Source: Polytrichum commune
Lineage: Eukaryota > Streptophyta > Polytrichopsida > Polytrichales > Polytrichaceae
Direction: 5' to 3'
Length of the DNA stretch: 64,000 bases
NCBI GenBank assembly: GCA_950295325.1
Contig: OX485804.1
Coordinates: 37,014,001 to 37,078,000, forward strand
Shown: piece by piece, positions 22,505-49,986 of the stretch
Position numbering within the stretch: the first letter of the stretch is position 1
How the letters are laid out: each line of letters starts with the position of its first letter
The notes under the pieces: generated by a model
What the model was told of the DNA's origin: nothing
Databases searched by the model: none
The model's input: the letters and a program-made list of their open reading frames with translations, nothing else
Position numbers and translations under genes: made by a program

Positions 22505-24198
22505 GCTATTGTTGACTGTTTCCACTGCAATTTCAACTACCCTACATGGTTCATTTGGACATGATATCCTCTACTGTAACAACATGCTAGAAAATGAATT
22601 CATATATTTATATTACACTTTCCAAATTAATGTGACAAATGCCTGCATTACACATACAAAATATAGATAATGAATTAAACAAACCTTTAACATGTATATA
22701 AAATTTGCTTACTCTTCCAAGGAGAAAGCCATTGATTGTTTTTTCATCCATAGCATGTAACTCAAAGATTGTGTCAAACAAATAAAGACAAGAGGATAAT
22801 AACTTAGACATAATCCATAAAGCAAAACTTAAGGAAGCCCATGAGCGCTCCAAGGGCCTCTGGTTTGTAGAAAAACCTAAAACCCAAATGCAAAACCCTA
22901 ACAAGAACAAACTTGATAGTCATTGAGGACTATGACCATATGACAATGATGAACGAAAATGTGAATTGGATGAAACTAACACATTAATTGCTCATTTTTC
23001 CTCTAAACCTTGGGGCCCCCTTTTGTACATCTACCTTTACTTCAAGAAATCTAACAACCTTTTCAGATTTACACCTTAAAAGAAAAATAATACCTCTCCC
23101 TTATGTATACTATGTACGCTAATGGCTCAAATAATATCTCTTCTTACACGCACATTAGTCCATATGTGGTATGAAGAGTCCACCCCCTAGGACATCTACC
23201 TTAGGTGTACTTATGTTATAACAAGCAACTAGTCGCAAAACTCCTCTTCCCTAGTATTATCTTGAACACGAGGCCAATTTCCATCAAGACCAAGCTTTGG
23301 CTCATTTCAGAGACCGCTTTACATCAACAATCACTTGCAAACTGGACTCCACTTGAAGAACGAGTTATTAACCCTTAAAGGACAATGCTGCCCCACGGGC
23401 TTGGTATTATTTTGGGAGAATCTTGTTCAAAACTTCTACTCCATTGCACCAAATGGGGTTTTAAGAATGCCAAATCGAGCACCTTAGCAAGATTTATACT
23501 TCTTTAGAATAGAGCCTGTGTAAATTAATTGGTTAATCATCCTTAAAATGAATTTTAAAAGATATTTTGGATGTGGTATCGGGAAAGCATATGTCCTTTA
23601 AGGGTTAACAACATACATGACCCGTTTTGGTTGACTGCCAAACTTTGGTCCAAAGCTTTGGACCATCCATAGGTCTCTTCCCACAGGGCAGAGCAAATAA
23701 AAACACAGAGAAATATTTTGAAGTTCTTGGGTTCATGTGAGCCAGAGGGAAGGAATAGCCTTGAAGCTTTGGCCTTACCTTTTGGGTCGCCTTTGGACGC
23801 CTTCGGATTCCTTCCTTCCTCTCTCCCTGCTCCGACACACAAGCTCACAATCCAGGGCCAAATGCATTGTTAGAAGCTGCCGCTCTTTCCTGCTTCAATT
23901 CACCTCTCAATTCTACAGCCTCACATCACCAGCCTAATTTGCACCATAACACCGACGACTCTCAATTGCTTGCTTCAATCCATGTAGGTCAATTTTCGTG
24001 TCTCAGAGTCCAAGCTCTTCGATGTGTTCCTAGGTTTCTGTTGTTGGACTTTTCCTATTTCTGGAAACTCGGAGCACTTCTCAATTATCCACCATATGAT
24101 TTCTAGAATTTAGCTTCTGGATTGCAGTGGAGCCTTGCATTTGTTCAAGTGCTTTTGGTTGGTTTTGGTTCATGGATGTGTTAGGTGAGGGTCGGTGC

Positions 24199-24229
<31 letters not shown>

Positions 24230-25330
24230 GGGGGGGTTGTCTGCGTTGCAATGTCACGACGGTTCTGGCGCTAGAGTATAACTGGAAAGTGTGCAATGCA
24301 TAATTTCTTCGAATCTGCACCTGGCGTGCACTTGGAATGCCAGGAGCGTAGAACCTGGAATGAGTGAGTTGACTGTCTTGATTTTTGTCGGTCTGTTGAT
24401 ACTTCATTGCCGTTTGCAGTGCTCGCTTGAGAGCGATGGAATTGTATCCTGCCTGATTCTTACTACGCAACCAAAGTCTGTTGAGCTCACTGCGTTTATG
24501 TGGTGTTATGTTGTTGATATTGAGGTTGTATTGTTTTCTTGGCGAGGCGTGTATTGCAAAGCTGAATGAATATTGTTTGGATAGAAATTATGTAAGGGCA
24601 AATTGAGCGTGAAGTATGGCGTTCTCTTGGTATCTGTGATGCAAGGTATTCACAAAGAAAAAAGAGCTCGCTCGCAAAGCGCGACCCTTGAAGTCAGCCT
24701 GGATATTCTGTGCTAACTTTTCTACTAGAAGCATAGAAAAGTTCAGTGCAGAATTCAGTTCAGTGGTCTCGCTGACTAGATTGATGTTCCTGAAACAATT
24801 GGAACGTTATTTCTTTAATATCTGACCTTGCGAGCTTCGCACCTTTTGCAGAGAGATCATGGTGTCTCGGTGACAAAACACGCACGGGTGGCCCGGCTGA
24901 ACGATCCTGCTATGTCTGTGCTTCCCATTTTGCAGTTTCTTTCTTACAGACGAGTGCTTATTATTGGTGAGGGAATCTCGATGATGCAAGCTACGTCGAG
25001 TATGTGAGCATGTTCCAGATCTTTCCCTCCGTAGACCTGGCTTTTATGTATATCAAAATCTTTGGCTACAAGAAAGATGTGGGAGCAGTTTCTTCTACTA
25101 TTTTTGTATGTCGCAGTTGCTGAAGCTTAAGATTATTTCTCACAACCTGGAGATCTGGTCTTCTAGGTAGTGAATGTTTAAGCATCATATTCACTGAGGA
25201 AAACATAGAAGGCATGTTAATTGTACACTACCAACTTATCCTGTAACACAATTTGATCACGCATTTGGATCGGTCCCCTCACAATGGTAACACTTGAAGT
25301 TTAAATGTATTGTGTCACAGGTGACTTGCT
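22505..25330. other. Intergenic and upstream region of the plastid-protein gene
   Basis: No gene was recognised in 22505-23700. From about 23740 the DNA becomes richer in C and T, as expected near a plant promoter or 5' leader. An AG acceptor lies just before the start codon (TGTGTCACAG at about 25311-25320), so a 5' UTR intron is plausible. A short inverted pair of 'cccttaaaggacat' occurs near 23372 and 23593. I saw no tandem duplication here. Confidence 0.4.
24199..24236. repeat. (GA)n followed by a G run
   Basis: About ten GA units run directly into about 17 G residues, in the presumed promoter/leader region of the following gene. On the other strand it is a C-then-CT tract. Confidence 0.95.
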
Positions 25331-27779
25331 ATGAATCAGTCGGCTTCCACATTCGCAGGGGCAGTCTCATTTCCCCCATTTTCTAGAGGCAATTTCAATG
25401 CAGGCCTAACGTGTTATACTCATTACATCTGCCGAAATGGTTTGTCCAAAATCTATGTACCGAGTACGAAATCGGCAAACCTTTACAGGAGCAGACGGTT
25501 GAAGAATTACAATTCTGGTGCCCAGAAATCCTGTTCCTTGAAGTGTTACAAGTTGGTGGAAGAAGGATTGTTAGGTGTAAAATTATGCGCACATGAACCG
25601 TGGCACTTTTTAAATCAACAATTTCATAATCAACAAAATAACCAGGTATGGAAGCCAGTAGCAATTTGGGCCACCTTACTTCTTGTTTACAATAGACGTG
25701 TTGGATCTACTGACCCTTAGAGAGTGTTCCGTGATAGCATTGTATGTTTTACCTAAATTACTCCAACTTGCCAATAATTACATCTAGATGTTGGGTACTT
25801 ATATTTCATGGCTCTCCGACTTGTGACGTTGCTGGCTTCCCTTTTGCAGATTACTCGAGCGTCATTTGACAATGAATTTCGATCATCACAAAGCATAGCA
25901 TTGGGGTTACACAGGCGTTACAAGAATGTCATAGAAGGTGGCTTCACAGGGAACTTGCAAGTAAGTACTTTCATTGGGTTTTGAGCTTTGTATAATATAT
26001 AGTTGATTTAGGAAGCTTCTGTTGATTTAGGAAGCTTCTGTTGATTCTTGTAGGCTGCCTAGAATTAGAGGGACACTGAGCGAGTATTGCCATTGCATTT
26101 CACACGAAATAGATCTGATGGATGCAGGAATTCATAGATGCAGGGGTAACTGCATATGCAGTGGGTTGCACTGATGAGGGATTGCGGAAGGAGCTTTTGA
26201 ACATCGGAACTAGTGCAGGAGACCTGGAGGGGACCACGTTGTCCAGCAGCTATGTTGGTTTGAAGTCAAAGCTAACAGCAGAGGAGGTTTTGATCTTCTT
26301 TTTCCCCTGCTTTTTGTTACCATATTAGCAGGTTTGGCATGCATTTAAGCCTATTTTAGGAATTCACAATAACTAGAGTAAGTGTTTGCACACATTGATT
26401 ATCATGCCTCTTTTATAACATAGGAGGTGGCAGATAATTTTGCCAGTTCTCCCAGTTTTGAGTAGAGCTCAAGGGAGATATGTCACAGGAACACCCACAA
26501 AATTGAGATTATCTCCACCTCAGTGAAACGTGATTCTGATTCATTAGAAACAGCCAATGAGGTCGTTTCCATGTATTGATATCTGTTGGCATATGGTTCA
26601 ATGTCAACCTATACATGTGGTCTTCAGTCGCCTTAAACAAGATCACTGTGTTTCAAAATTGAAGTAAGGAAAGTATTCCCGCTACAGTGACGTTGAGATT
26701 CGCAAGGAAGAGACTGCATGATTCTGGATGTTTCCTTGATGTTGAACGTGAATGCTGCAACAAGTTTTGGAATGATGGACGGAGGAAGTAAAGTTGCTGT
26801 GGCTTGCAAGTAGGTGGAAGAATGCATATTGTGGACTTCCATCATATTCATCACCATTTTATGCACGCCACAACCCACAGTTATGCGTTGGTCGAGCACA
26901 CCTGCTGTCTCAGCAGAGGCTCAGGTCCAATGGCGGGGATTTTGTGCATTGATTGCCAATGCTTATTATGTGCGTGGCATGGCTTGGTAAGTCCTCATGA
27001 TCAAGTTATTTACAAACTAGTATTGAAGGTGTAGCTTCTATTAGATTCCGAAATTCTGAAGAATGTCCTTCCTATGCTATAAGTTAGTACTCTGGACTGT
27101 CAAAATCAACTTTATTGTATTGTCTCTGAGATGTGCAACATGCGCTAGTGTCCATGTAGCCGTGAGGAAACATGTACAACAGTTAGAAAGTCAAATACGT
27201 ATCAACACCTGTGATTGTGAGGCTGACATGTAAGATCACGGCTTAATGTTTGATGAGCAGATTACAATTTTATGAGCAATGGTTTGAAATATGCAGGCTG
27301 CCTGTGAAGACGCTTCAATTGGAGCAAATGGCCGTCACTGGTCATGCTGAAGAGACTGCTTTAGTTGCAGACCGAATGCGGTTGGTTTTTGCTACCCTTG
27401 AGGTGAAAAGCTGATCTCTCTCAGATTTGTTCTTTATGATGATAATGGTCAGCATTTAGTTATCTCGAGCAGATTCATTATACAAGCAAAACATGAAGCC
27501 ACAGGGACATTGTTGCCTCAGGATCCTGATCCATCTTTTTTCCATGCCTCACGTCATATATCCTATGAAAACATAAATCCATACATTTTCTGGTCATAAT
27601 TCTTTTTCTTTTGAGAGACACTGCCGTCTTAAAGATGTAATGTCAAGTATGTCATTCCTCCATTTATTGATTTGCATGTATATTATCTATCAAACTCTTG
27701 TGGTATCTGGATGTATGTTCCGATGATTTCTCCGTTGGTGCTTGTGCAGGTGGTTAGCCCACAGTGGCCAAAGCAATAG
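25331..27779 (+). CDS. Conserved plastid-type protein of unknown function
   Basis: Six exons join in frame: 25331-25645, 25850-25960, 26128-26286, 26814-26986, 27297-27402 and 27750-27779, giving about 297 residues. All introns are GT..AG. The first ~60 residues are rich in Ser, Asn, Arg and aromatic residues and low in acid, like a chloroplast transit peptide. The conserved body starts at about residue 106 (ITRASFDNEFRSSQS), with EFIDAGVTAYAVGCTDEGLR from residue 143. Exon 4 holds one hydrophobic segment (about 199-215, ILWTSIIFITIL) and the motif QWRGFCALIANAYY. The end, LPVKTLQLEQMAVTG and VVSPQWPK, is strongly reminiscent of a plant plastid family I remember without a characterised function. 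The single membrane segment suggests a membrane-attached protein. The gene ends 0.5 kb from the convergent cofactor D gene. Confidence 0.87.
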
Positions 27780-28281
27780 GGACACAGAAAGAACATTGAA
27801 AAGATCTGTTATTGTACATTTAGGTTATGTATACTAATTGTATATTTCTCAGATGTTTCAGAAATTTGTAATATATTAATCCTCCAAATCAATTTTGCAG
27901 TCTTTAGGTTCTGTGTGGATTGGCTAGTTCTGAACATTGGTGTCTTTGACTGGGCTCAACTGTTCTACTTGTTGCAATATTATCAATCCATTCCACCTAC
28001 GCCATTTCTTCCACATATTTCTTAACTAACATCCACACCTCATAAAAACACTACTATGTCCCATAGAGTGTACATGTTCCCACTTTGAAGTGTGACACTT
28101 CCCAGACTTTGAATCCAACATCTCACTCACAACTCAAAATTGGACTTTCATCCCTCAAGTGGATTTGCAGCACACAAGACACAATCTGCATACATGGTTT
28201 CACCCCTTGGATCAATGGTCGTGGTGGGTCCTGGAAGTACATGCCTTTATCTACTTTACACATGATACGGCTTGCCAAAAT
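27780..28281. other. Convergent intergenic spacer (two 3' flanks)
   Basis: This spacer lies between the stop codons of the plastid-protein gene (+) and cofactor D (-). AT-rich stretches near 27835-27900 (for example TTGTAATATATTAAT) are suitable for 3' end formation of the + gene. No further gene was found. Confidence 0.5.
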
Positions 28282-42428
<14,147 letters not shown>

Positions 42429-42966
42429 CGCTCCTGTCGACGCCGATAATGGCCGAAGAAGCAAACAGACCGACCGAGGAAAGAGGAAGATGGAGAATCG
42501 ATCGATCGAAGTAGCAGCAGCCGCTACTCTCAAGTGTTGCGATCGAAGGAAGAAAGCAAGCAAAGCTTCGAGGCTGCCAAGCAGGCTTTGCCAGCAGCAG
42601 TTGGAGGGATGAAAGAACTAGGTGATCCACTCCAACCAGCCCTACGCAAAACCCAGGTTTTCTGGTCCACGACGACCCTAAACTACCGGATGATGGTGGA
42701 GAGATAGCCAAATCTCAAGGAAGAGGTTGGGGTACGGTTCCGGCTGTGAAATCTTCTCTCTACTTGACAGAAAACTTGCCATGTGGTTAACTAACTCCTG
42801 TGCTTTGGCATTGGCATGTCGGCCTTTTGTCAAAAATAAAAATAAAACCAGGTTTTCACTCCACTTCTCCATCACCAGTTATTAGGTACTTGGACCTTCT
42901 TTCCACCCCAAAGATTTTGGAGGTTTTTTCCTTCCTTTGTTCTTTGTGAGATTTGTGACAGAGTAA
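42429..42966 (-). promoter_or_regulatory. Cofactor D 5' leader and promoter region
   Basis: The minus strand is open upstream of the chosen ATG, but the residues there (for example FLFPRSVCLLLRPL) do not look like the family. The segment 42429-42600 is therefore likely 5' UTR. No TATA box is obvious. Confidence 0.4.
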
Positions 42967-42969
42967 TTA

Positions 42970-43455
42970 GGGCCACTTCACATACGAGCCAATAGTTGTG
43001 ACCATGAAGTTGTGAGAGCCCAGAAGAAAGTGTCCAAAGGTTGTCCTGACACACCTCCAAAATCATGTAGAGTGATCACGGACCCTTGAATGTAGTGTGA
43101 AGCCATATGTGACCGAACCCTCAACTAAATGCTATGTCAATGAATATCTATTCATGCATGTCCTCACACATGATAAAATAGAATAAATAAATGGTTGTGA
43201 GTGTGTGGAGCGTTGTGTTAGGCCTACCTCCAAGAGGTGGTTTTGGAAAATAGTCCAAGGGACCATGAAACATGATTTATTTGATGCCATGTAGGAATTC
43301 ATGTGGACTTTACATCCATCTTACATTCACATACTCCGTTGGTCCCTCAAGCGTAGTGTGAAGAAGCGAACTTGGACCAGCTCCGCCTTTTCCACCAATG
43401 AGTGTGCTTGAAGTGTAATGGTCATGGGCTCTCAGTCTCGTGTGTGAAGTGGCCC
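42970..43455. mobile_element. MITE family A, copy 1 (486 bp), Tourist/PIF-Harbinger-like
   Basis: Terminal inverted repeats are GGGCCACTTCACATACGAG at the left and the reverse complement of GGGCCACTTCACACACGAG at the right, 18 of 19 matching. TTA flanks both sides (42967-42969 and 43456-43458), as for PIF/Harbinger insertions. No coding sequence. Related copies lie in introns at 36501-36984 and 61435-61939. Confidence 0.88.
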
Positions 43456-43546
43456 TTATTACTTCATGGGGGACATTATAAAGCACAATCTTGACGTTAC
43501 GGGTCTCCTCGAAACCGGTTGCTTACAGGGTTTGCCTCCATAACTA

Positions 43547-44127
43547 CACTATTTATGGTGTTTATTATCACATGCGTAGTAGTGCATTTACCCTATTTTG
43601 AGGCATATGATAAGTTACACTAATGACCAACAACTTCATCATTAGTGTCACCTCATGACACTTGGCGTTCATATGCGCTTACTCTCTTGGCATGAGTATC
43701 ATCAATTATGTTAAGAGGTGTATGCCTATGTACACAAAATAACACTTGGCAATAATACGCTCAAGCATATCTTCCTCTTGCATACTAAAATTTAAACACG
43801 TGACATTTGGCATCAGTATGCTCAATAATATCTTTCCCTTGCATACTAAAATTTAAACACACGACACTTGACATCAATATGCTCAATAATATATTCCCCT
43901 TGCATACTAAAACACAAAACTATCATCTCGAGTATCCGAATATGCTACGCTAAATGTCATAAATGTTTTTTTTTAAATCATTGAAAAAGTTACCTATGTT
44001 GACGAATAGCATCATAGCAATTAACAATACATATTGGCAATTAGCAAAGTGACACTTTGAGACATCTAGACGTCAAGTTTGCGCCCTTGGCAAATAGTGC
44101 ATGTGACACTAAATACCATAAAAGGTG
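43547..44127. mobile_element. MITE family B, copy 2 (~581 bp)
   Basis: It runs from CACTATTTATGGTGTTTATT to an inverted end GACACTAAATACCATAAAAGGTG. The interior aligns with 31259-31811. Internally, 'ttgcatactaaaa(c/t)' and 'atgctcaataatat(c/a)tt' recur three times, an internal short tandem. Confidence 0.83.
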
Positions 44128-44204
44128 CAATTGGTTCTCTCCGATTTGGTACTCTACATCCCAATATGATAGTCCATATTTCAAAAATTCTTTGAGGTTT
44201 TTAT

Positions 44205-44228
44205 GATATATATATATATATATATATA
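44205..44228. repeat. (TA)n microsatellite
   Basis: About twelve TA units. Confidence 0.95.
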
Positions 44229-44420
44229 AGTCAATTTCACTTGGGATTTCCTTGATTCATGCTCCTTGCATTTGGACCCCATCCTCATACAAGGGAACCT
44301 CAAATCAAGGAAGTCCCTCGTTGAGGAGATTTTTCCTATACTTAGAAGACATGGGTTTTTTTTACTGTAAGGTTATACATATGTATTGTTGCCCATGGTA
44401 TCATGTTACTCAATCTAGAC

Positions 44421-44634
44421 TACATTAAACATGACATTTAGTGTCACTTCATATTCGAAACTACGCAATGCTATATCTATTTACTATATATCTCATGTTT
44501 TACCAACAACTATTAAATTGGTTGCTTGGACATTACAAAGCATCAACAACTTTACTTGGTAAAAAGTACATGTACATATACAACATTGTGTGAACCCAAA
44601 TAGTAAGTGACACCAAATATCATATTTAGTGTAC
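44421..44634. mobile_element. MITE family D, copy 1 (~214 bp)
   Basis: The ends are TACATTAAACATGACATTTA and ATATCATATTTAGTGTA in inverted orientation. The interior shares 'acgcaatgct', 'tatttactatatatctcat', 'ttggttg' and 'caaatagtaagtgac' with 49987-50226. No coding sequence. Confidence 0.75.
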
Positions 44635-44720
44635 TTTTTTGAGAAGGTCGTTGAGCAACCCACATATGGGAACGTTTGGGCCCTACAACTAATTAACTCA
44701 TCTAACAATTAGACTTACTA

Positions 44721-45084
44721 CACTAAATGTGATATTTAGTGTCACCAATTCTAATTGTCTCGGTCAATACTAACTATAAACCACGGGGTAGTGTCACCAA
44801 CACTAAATGTAGACCCAATATTATTTGTCAATCCTCTTGGGGGACTATAAATTTGCAGTGTTGCAATTGCTGTAACTTTCCAAGTGATTTCTCATCCAAT
44901 TTTCAATCATCCATGACAATATTTCATTGTAAGTTGTTGGCAAGAGAAGGTAGGGGTTTGGCCAATGGATGAACTCATCCATCATGCATGACAATATTCG
45001 TTCACTTACCCATAAGAAAGCGTCATCCAAAAACTTGCCATAGTGACATAAAGTAGCATGCGACACTACACATCATATTTAGTG
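44721..45084. mobile_element. MITE family C, copy 2 (~364 bp)
   Basis: It begins CACTAAATGTGATATTTAGT and ends CATCATATTTAGTG, with TA on both flanks. It aligns with 22123-22504 along its length. Confidence 0.82.
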
Positions 45085-47250
45085 TAGTGTCTGCAGCAAT
45101 TAAATGCCTTCCATCAGGTCCCACTCCAATTGAATGGAGCCAATTCAATATTCTCAAAACCATGATCATGTTCAATGACTTTGTGTAAATATGGCTTACA
45201 ACCTATCTAGCCATAAGATAAATTGTATATTATGGGGCCGGGGGGACTATGTGTTGGGGACAAACTTTCATTTGCAAGTTGTGCAAAGTGAACAAAAACA
45301 ATACAAAAACATGCATATGTTCTAAAAGCAATGCTCATGTTGCTCAGTTTCACAATGTTGAAAATCATTGATATTGTCACCCGTGAATGAGTAACTCTAA
45401 TTTAGTATGTTTGTAATGTAAACCTTGGCTTTGTTGTAAACTCAACACTCGTATTCGTAACTAAACATTATAAAGGATGATTATGACATGCAAGGTTGAA
45501 ATTTAGCCATGTTCTTGTTTTATGACTGCCATAAAACTTACAACGTGTCATACATACACCACGAGTAGTTTTTATGAGCTTGTAAAATTGATGTGTGAGT
45601 GAATACAATTGCTCTCAAGTCGAAAATCACACACATGGTCATGAAAAGCACATCAACATATAGCCGTCATGTACCCACGTAGATTTTTACAAATGAAAGT
45701 TATAGAAGAAACCCACATCAAGAATCATAAACATAAATTGTCGGAAATAAACCATTCAAAATAAATAGACACACCCACTGCTTTCATTTGTTGTGTAGTT
45801 TGACAAAACATGGGCCCTTGCACATGGGTGCATCCCCACATGTCGGACAATAACATTGTTGCCTTGCCTTGCCTCGCCTTGCAAATGACATAACATTGAC
45901 ATATGCAATTTTTTGTGCACCCTTCCACATCATGTTGTAATGCGTTGAATCGGGCGAGGAACAATTGGTCCTCTTTTAGTTGTACACCTACCTTCCACAT
46001 TGGAACCCGACGACTCAATAGAACCTACAATATGAAATTTTAGCCCCATCGTGTACTTAATACTCACATTCATACACAATTGCATGTACATAATGTATCC
46101 TTTCACACGTGATGTGTCTGCCAAATGTAACATGTTGTGGTTGACATTGCAACAAGCTTGCTATCAAGCCAAGTTAATGCACAAAGGTTGTTACCGACAT
46201 GCATGGGGTGCCACAAAAAAAACCCTTGGGCATGTTCTTCACAACCTTGGCCTTGTCAAATGTAAAACATGGTGACCATCCTTTGCGGTTTGTTATTACA
46301 ATATTGTTTTTGTAGACTAGTTGTGTATGGCCAAGCATGTCAATTACAACAAAGTTTTTGGTACATGTTTCAGAGAATTGAACGCATTGAACATTACAAA
46401 CAATTCGGAAGCAAGGAAACGACTTTTGACTTCTTTTAATGAAGGAATGAGCTTTGAGGTTACTAAGCTTTGCATTAGTTGCAGGGACGATCAACTCACA
46501 ACAATCCTATGCAAACCCCAAATTTCACTTCACTACTTATTAAGTGTTTACAATAAAGCAAAATGCCTCGTATTGAACACTTTGAGCATTTCACACCCTT
46601 GTTCAAAACATTTCACCAAAAAAAACTCATAAGATCCAAGATTCTAAGGAGTTTGACTCAATCGCACTTGGACATTTAACAAATACAATTAAATAATTAT
46701 CACATGCTATATATGTCCCATATCCTATTTACAAGTCCCTAAGTTCATTTGGTGTTGATAAGTGATACCACGTATGCAAAATTTGACATTCACTCTTTAT
46801 CCCATTTACAACATGTTGTCCCTTCCACCATGCATGTCATCACCCTATCATGTCTTGTCCTTAGCCCATTCTCAACAATTGCTATGGACCATGGCCATGC
46901 GACACCAAACATTAACCAAATACATTACAGATTGATTCAAATGTTGTGTTCAATTGTCCATTATCCTATCAACAGTCCCATGTGTTTATTTGACATCCCT
47001 AAGTTAAATCACATGTGAAATTATTGATATATGACATTATCAAGTAATCAATCAGCGGAACGATTTTTTCCGGAAGATTTATTAATTTGGAAGTGTTGGT
47101 GTTTTGAACTCATTTTTCAAATGGTGTCCAATTGAAAGTGATTGTTGATTTCAAGTGGTCTCGAAAATGAGTCAAAGTTTGGCCTTGGTTCGGTCCCCAA
47201 CCAAAATTAACCATGTTTGTAGGATAATAATAGGGCAAAGCACTCTTGCG
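45085..47250. other. Intergenic DNA, nothing recognised
   Basis: Open frames up to about 106 codons occur (46174-46494 -, 46321-46632 +) but overlap antisense to each other, with no family motif. A short CCTTG array lies near 45860-45890. Probably old repeat sequence. Confidence 0.35.
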
Positions 47251-47329
47251 ACTGGCCGCTTGTTCTTGTAAGCTCACCATATTGCCCCAACTAACCCTCT
47301 CTCACCTCACTTTCATCGCTCGCTCCTCA

Positions 47330-47840
47330 CTAAGTTTCTCCTCGTTGCTTGGTCCTCTTTGAGCTCCTCATGGTCGTTTTATCTTTGTTTTTGTCTCAAG
47401 ACTATGCTTCCTTTTCTCTTTGTCTACGTGGTTTCTTTGGGGGTCTCAATGCTATAATCTCATTGCTCTTTGTTTTATTGTCAAGTTCTCCTTGATCTTT
47501 GTTGTTTTTCTCAAGGTTAGACTCTTGTCACTTGTTGTCTTGAGGCTAGATTCTCTTTGTAATTTCTTCTCAAAGCTTGGATCTCTTTGCTCTTTGTCTT
47601 GAGGTTATGTTTTTTTTTTTTTTCCTTCTTTTTGCTATTTTTTTTTTGTTTTTATTCCCTCAAGGTTGAGCTCTCTTTGCTCTATGTCTTGAAATTAAGC
47701 TCTCTTTGTTCTTTGTCACAATCTTAGCTTCTCTTTACATTTTGTTTTGAGGTTAGGCTCTTTGCTTATTTGTCTCAAGATTATACTCTCTTTGTTTTCA
47801 CTGCAATGTTATGCATTCTGCTTGTTGTCTCAAGATTCTT
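47330..47840. repeat. T-rich degenerate array of 'gctctctttg...tctcaaggtta' units
   Basis: Ten or more diverged units around CTCTTTG(T/C)TCTTTGTCTTGAGGTTA, spaced about 35-50 bases, interrupted by T runs near 47610-47650. The phase of the unit leaves occasional short open frames that are not genes. Confidence 0.75.
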
Positions 47841-49986
47841 CATTTTTATTTCATTTATTTTTGGTCTTTTGTCATTGGCCATTCAAATTATAAAAATAAC
47901 CTATATGACTAAAAGATAAGATTGAGATTTTTTTAAAATTCAAATGGCGATCTATGATGATCTAAGAAAATGTAATGTACTATTTTCAAGGCATCCGTGA
48001 TTATGCTCTCATGGACAAAGACAATTCCGTTGGAGCTTTGTTGTGGAATCCACTTGCTTCTTCTCCATTTCAAAATGAAACGGCACATGACATTGTGTAA
48101 TTTGTCCAAAAACAACATTACGTAATTTCACTTTGCCAATATATGATATAGGATTTTGTCATTTTTTTAGCACATGTATTGTGCAATAAAAAAACAGAGT
48201 TGTCTTAGACCCAAACCTGATTACAATAATAACTAAACTATTATTTTTGATAATGAATCAAACAATGTCCTCAAGCTTAAAAGAAAAATACATTTCCAAA
48301 AACCCAAAGGATGAGAATGATGAATGGGGAGATCGGACTGCTACTTACAGAAGAACTGGTTGAGTTTGAGAATTAACCAGTTAAAGTTCAAGGCTTCAGG
48401 AAAATCACTGAGCATTGTAGTGAAATCTATAGAATATGCCCACAATATACCTCAAATTAATAAAGAAAAACCGATAGATCACAACATGCAAGCGGTTGGA
48501 CTTGGAAAACATCATATTTTTGGACCGATTATGCCCGAAAATCTCCCCGGACATTGGATGAGAAGGAAATTTTATATGATCATCGTGAGAAGTCATGCAA
48601 TGGAATTCATCGTTGAGGTTATTTGGCGGCGTACATAACAAAAGATTGCCAGGAGTATTGCAATACAAATTATCAATTTCAATATCATAAAAGATGTAGG
48701 ACACAAGATTTGAAGAGGAAAAAGATGCACGCAAAAGGGATCAACATAAGTAACCAAAAAGATGTTCACTTACTTCAACCCTTGCAGCTCATGGACCGCA
48801 TCATCCACAATAAAAACAACTTGGCCTACAAATCAACATGCGAGAAATGATTCTCTTTTGCAATGGCAAAAGTCATGAAACTAAAATTGTCTTCCGTTTG
48901 ATGCGAGGTTATGTCCATGCCATTAAAGGACAATCAATGTGAACATGTGGAATTTGACATGGTTGATGCCTAATGTGACACCCATTAGAATAGAGCCCCC
49001 TGCGATCTTGTTTTACTTTGACTTATTTTCAAAATCCGCTTACTACGACAACGTCCATCGTCTTATATGTTATGAAATAATTTTATGTCATCCTCCTAAA
49101 ATACGACATCGATCACAAAGACCGAGTTTCCTCACTCATAACTCTATAGATTGAAGCACAAGGGAGGATGTATGTAGTTAGTCTGGTGTCTAGGAAACAT
49201 CTCATAAGAGAAGATGTTTTTTGGGAAGGTGTCATGACATGATGAATTGTATGTTCCGCGTATCTTTATTTATTTATTTATTTAAACCCACCACCATATT
49301 TTCTCCATAAAATTGTGTAGATGTCTCCCACCAAAATGAAACATAAATGGTTGACCATCAATAGCGAAACATTGTATGTATGGTGCAAGGATAACCCATG
49401 ACAATATTGTCCTACCCAAGCGGCTTCAATGGAAACTATGTCATTTCATAAAACACCATAATTTATGAACTAAACTTAGCCAGTAATATTATGAATAACA
49501 CCGACTTTTAGATTTGTCAAAATCCACCTTTTGAAAATAAATGAAATGTTCTATTTGAAGACTCAAAATTGCCCAAGTAGGATGGGTAATTCATAGGCAA
49601 GGGTACAACGGCCACGACTACCAAGACAACACGGGCCCGAACTAGCGTTCTTATTCTTTTCATTGTCCAAAGATGTTTTCTATTTGTGATTGAAATTATT
49701 CTTTATTCTTTCATAACAAGGTATGTATCAAGAAACACCATGTGCATACCCAAAAATTTCATAAGCGTGCCTCCAACCACTAAGAGCATCCCAAGACATT
49801 TGGGGATTCGGAAAGACAGGTGCACATTCATTAATTTCATGGTGACTAATAGTGCATGGACACTTCTTGCCCACTCGAAATCGAGCTTTGCAATAAGACA
49901 ACGGCCACATAAGTATAAGAGGTTATTCATGTGTACTTATGTAAAGGATGTTGCCAAAGTCGGGAAATGAAGCTTTTCGGAGAGAC
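47841..49986. other. Intergenic DNA, possible decayed element
   Basis: Overlapping open frames on both strands around 48324-48850 have unusual content (for example GLGKHHIFGPIMPENLPGHW on +) but match nothing I recognise. The rest is AT-rich without coding signals. Confidence 0.3.

Noticed and set aside
48324-48850. Possible protein-coding gene around the GLGKHHIFGP frame
   Set aside because: Open frames overlap on both strands, no splice model joins them, and no family was recognised.
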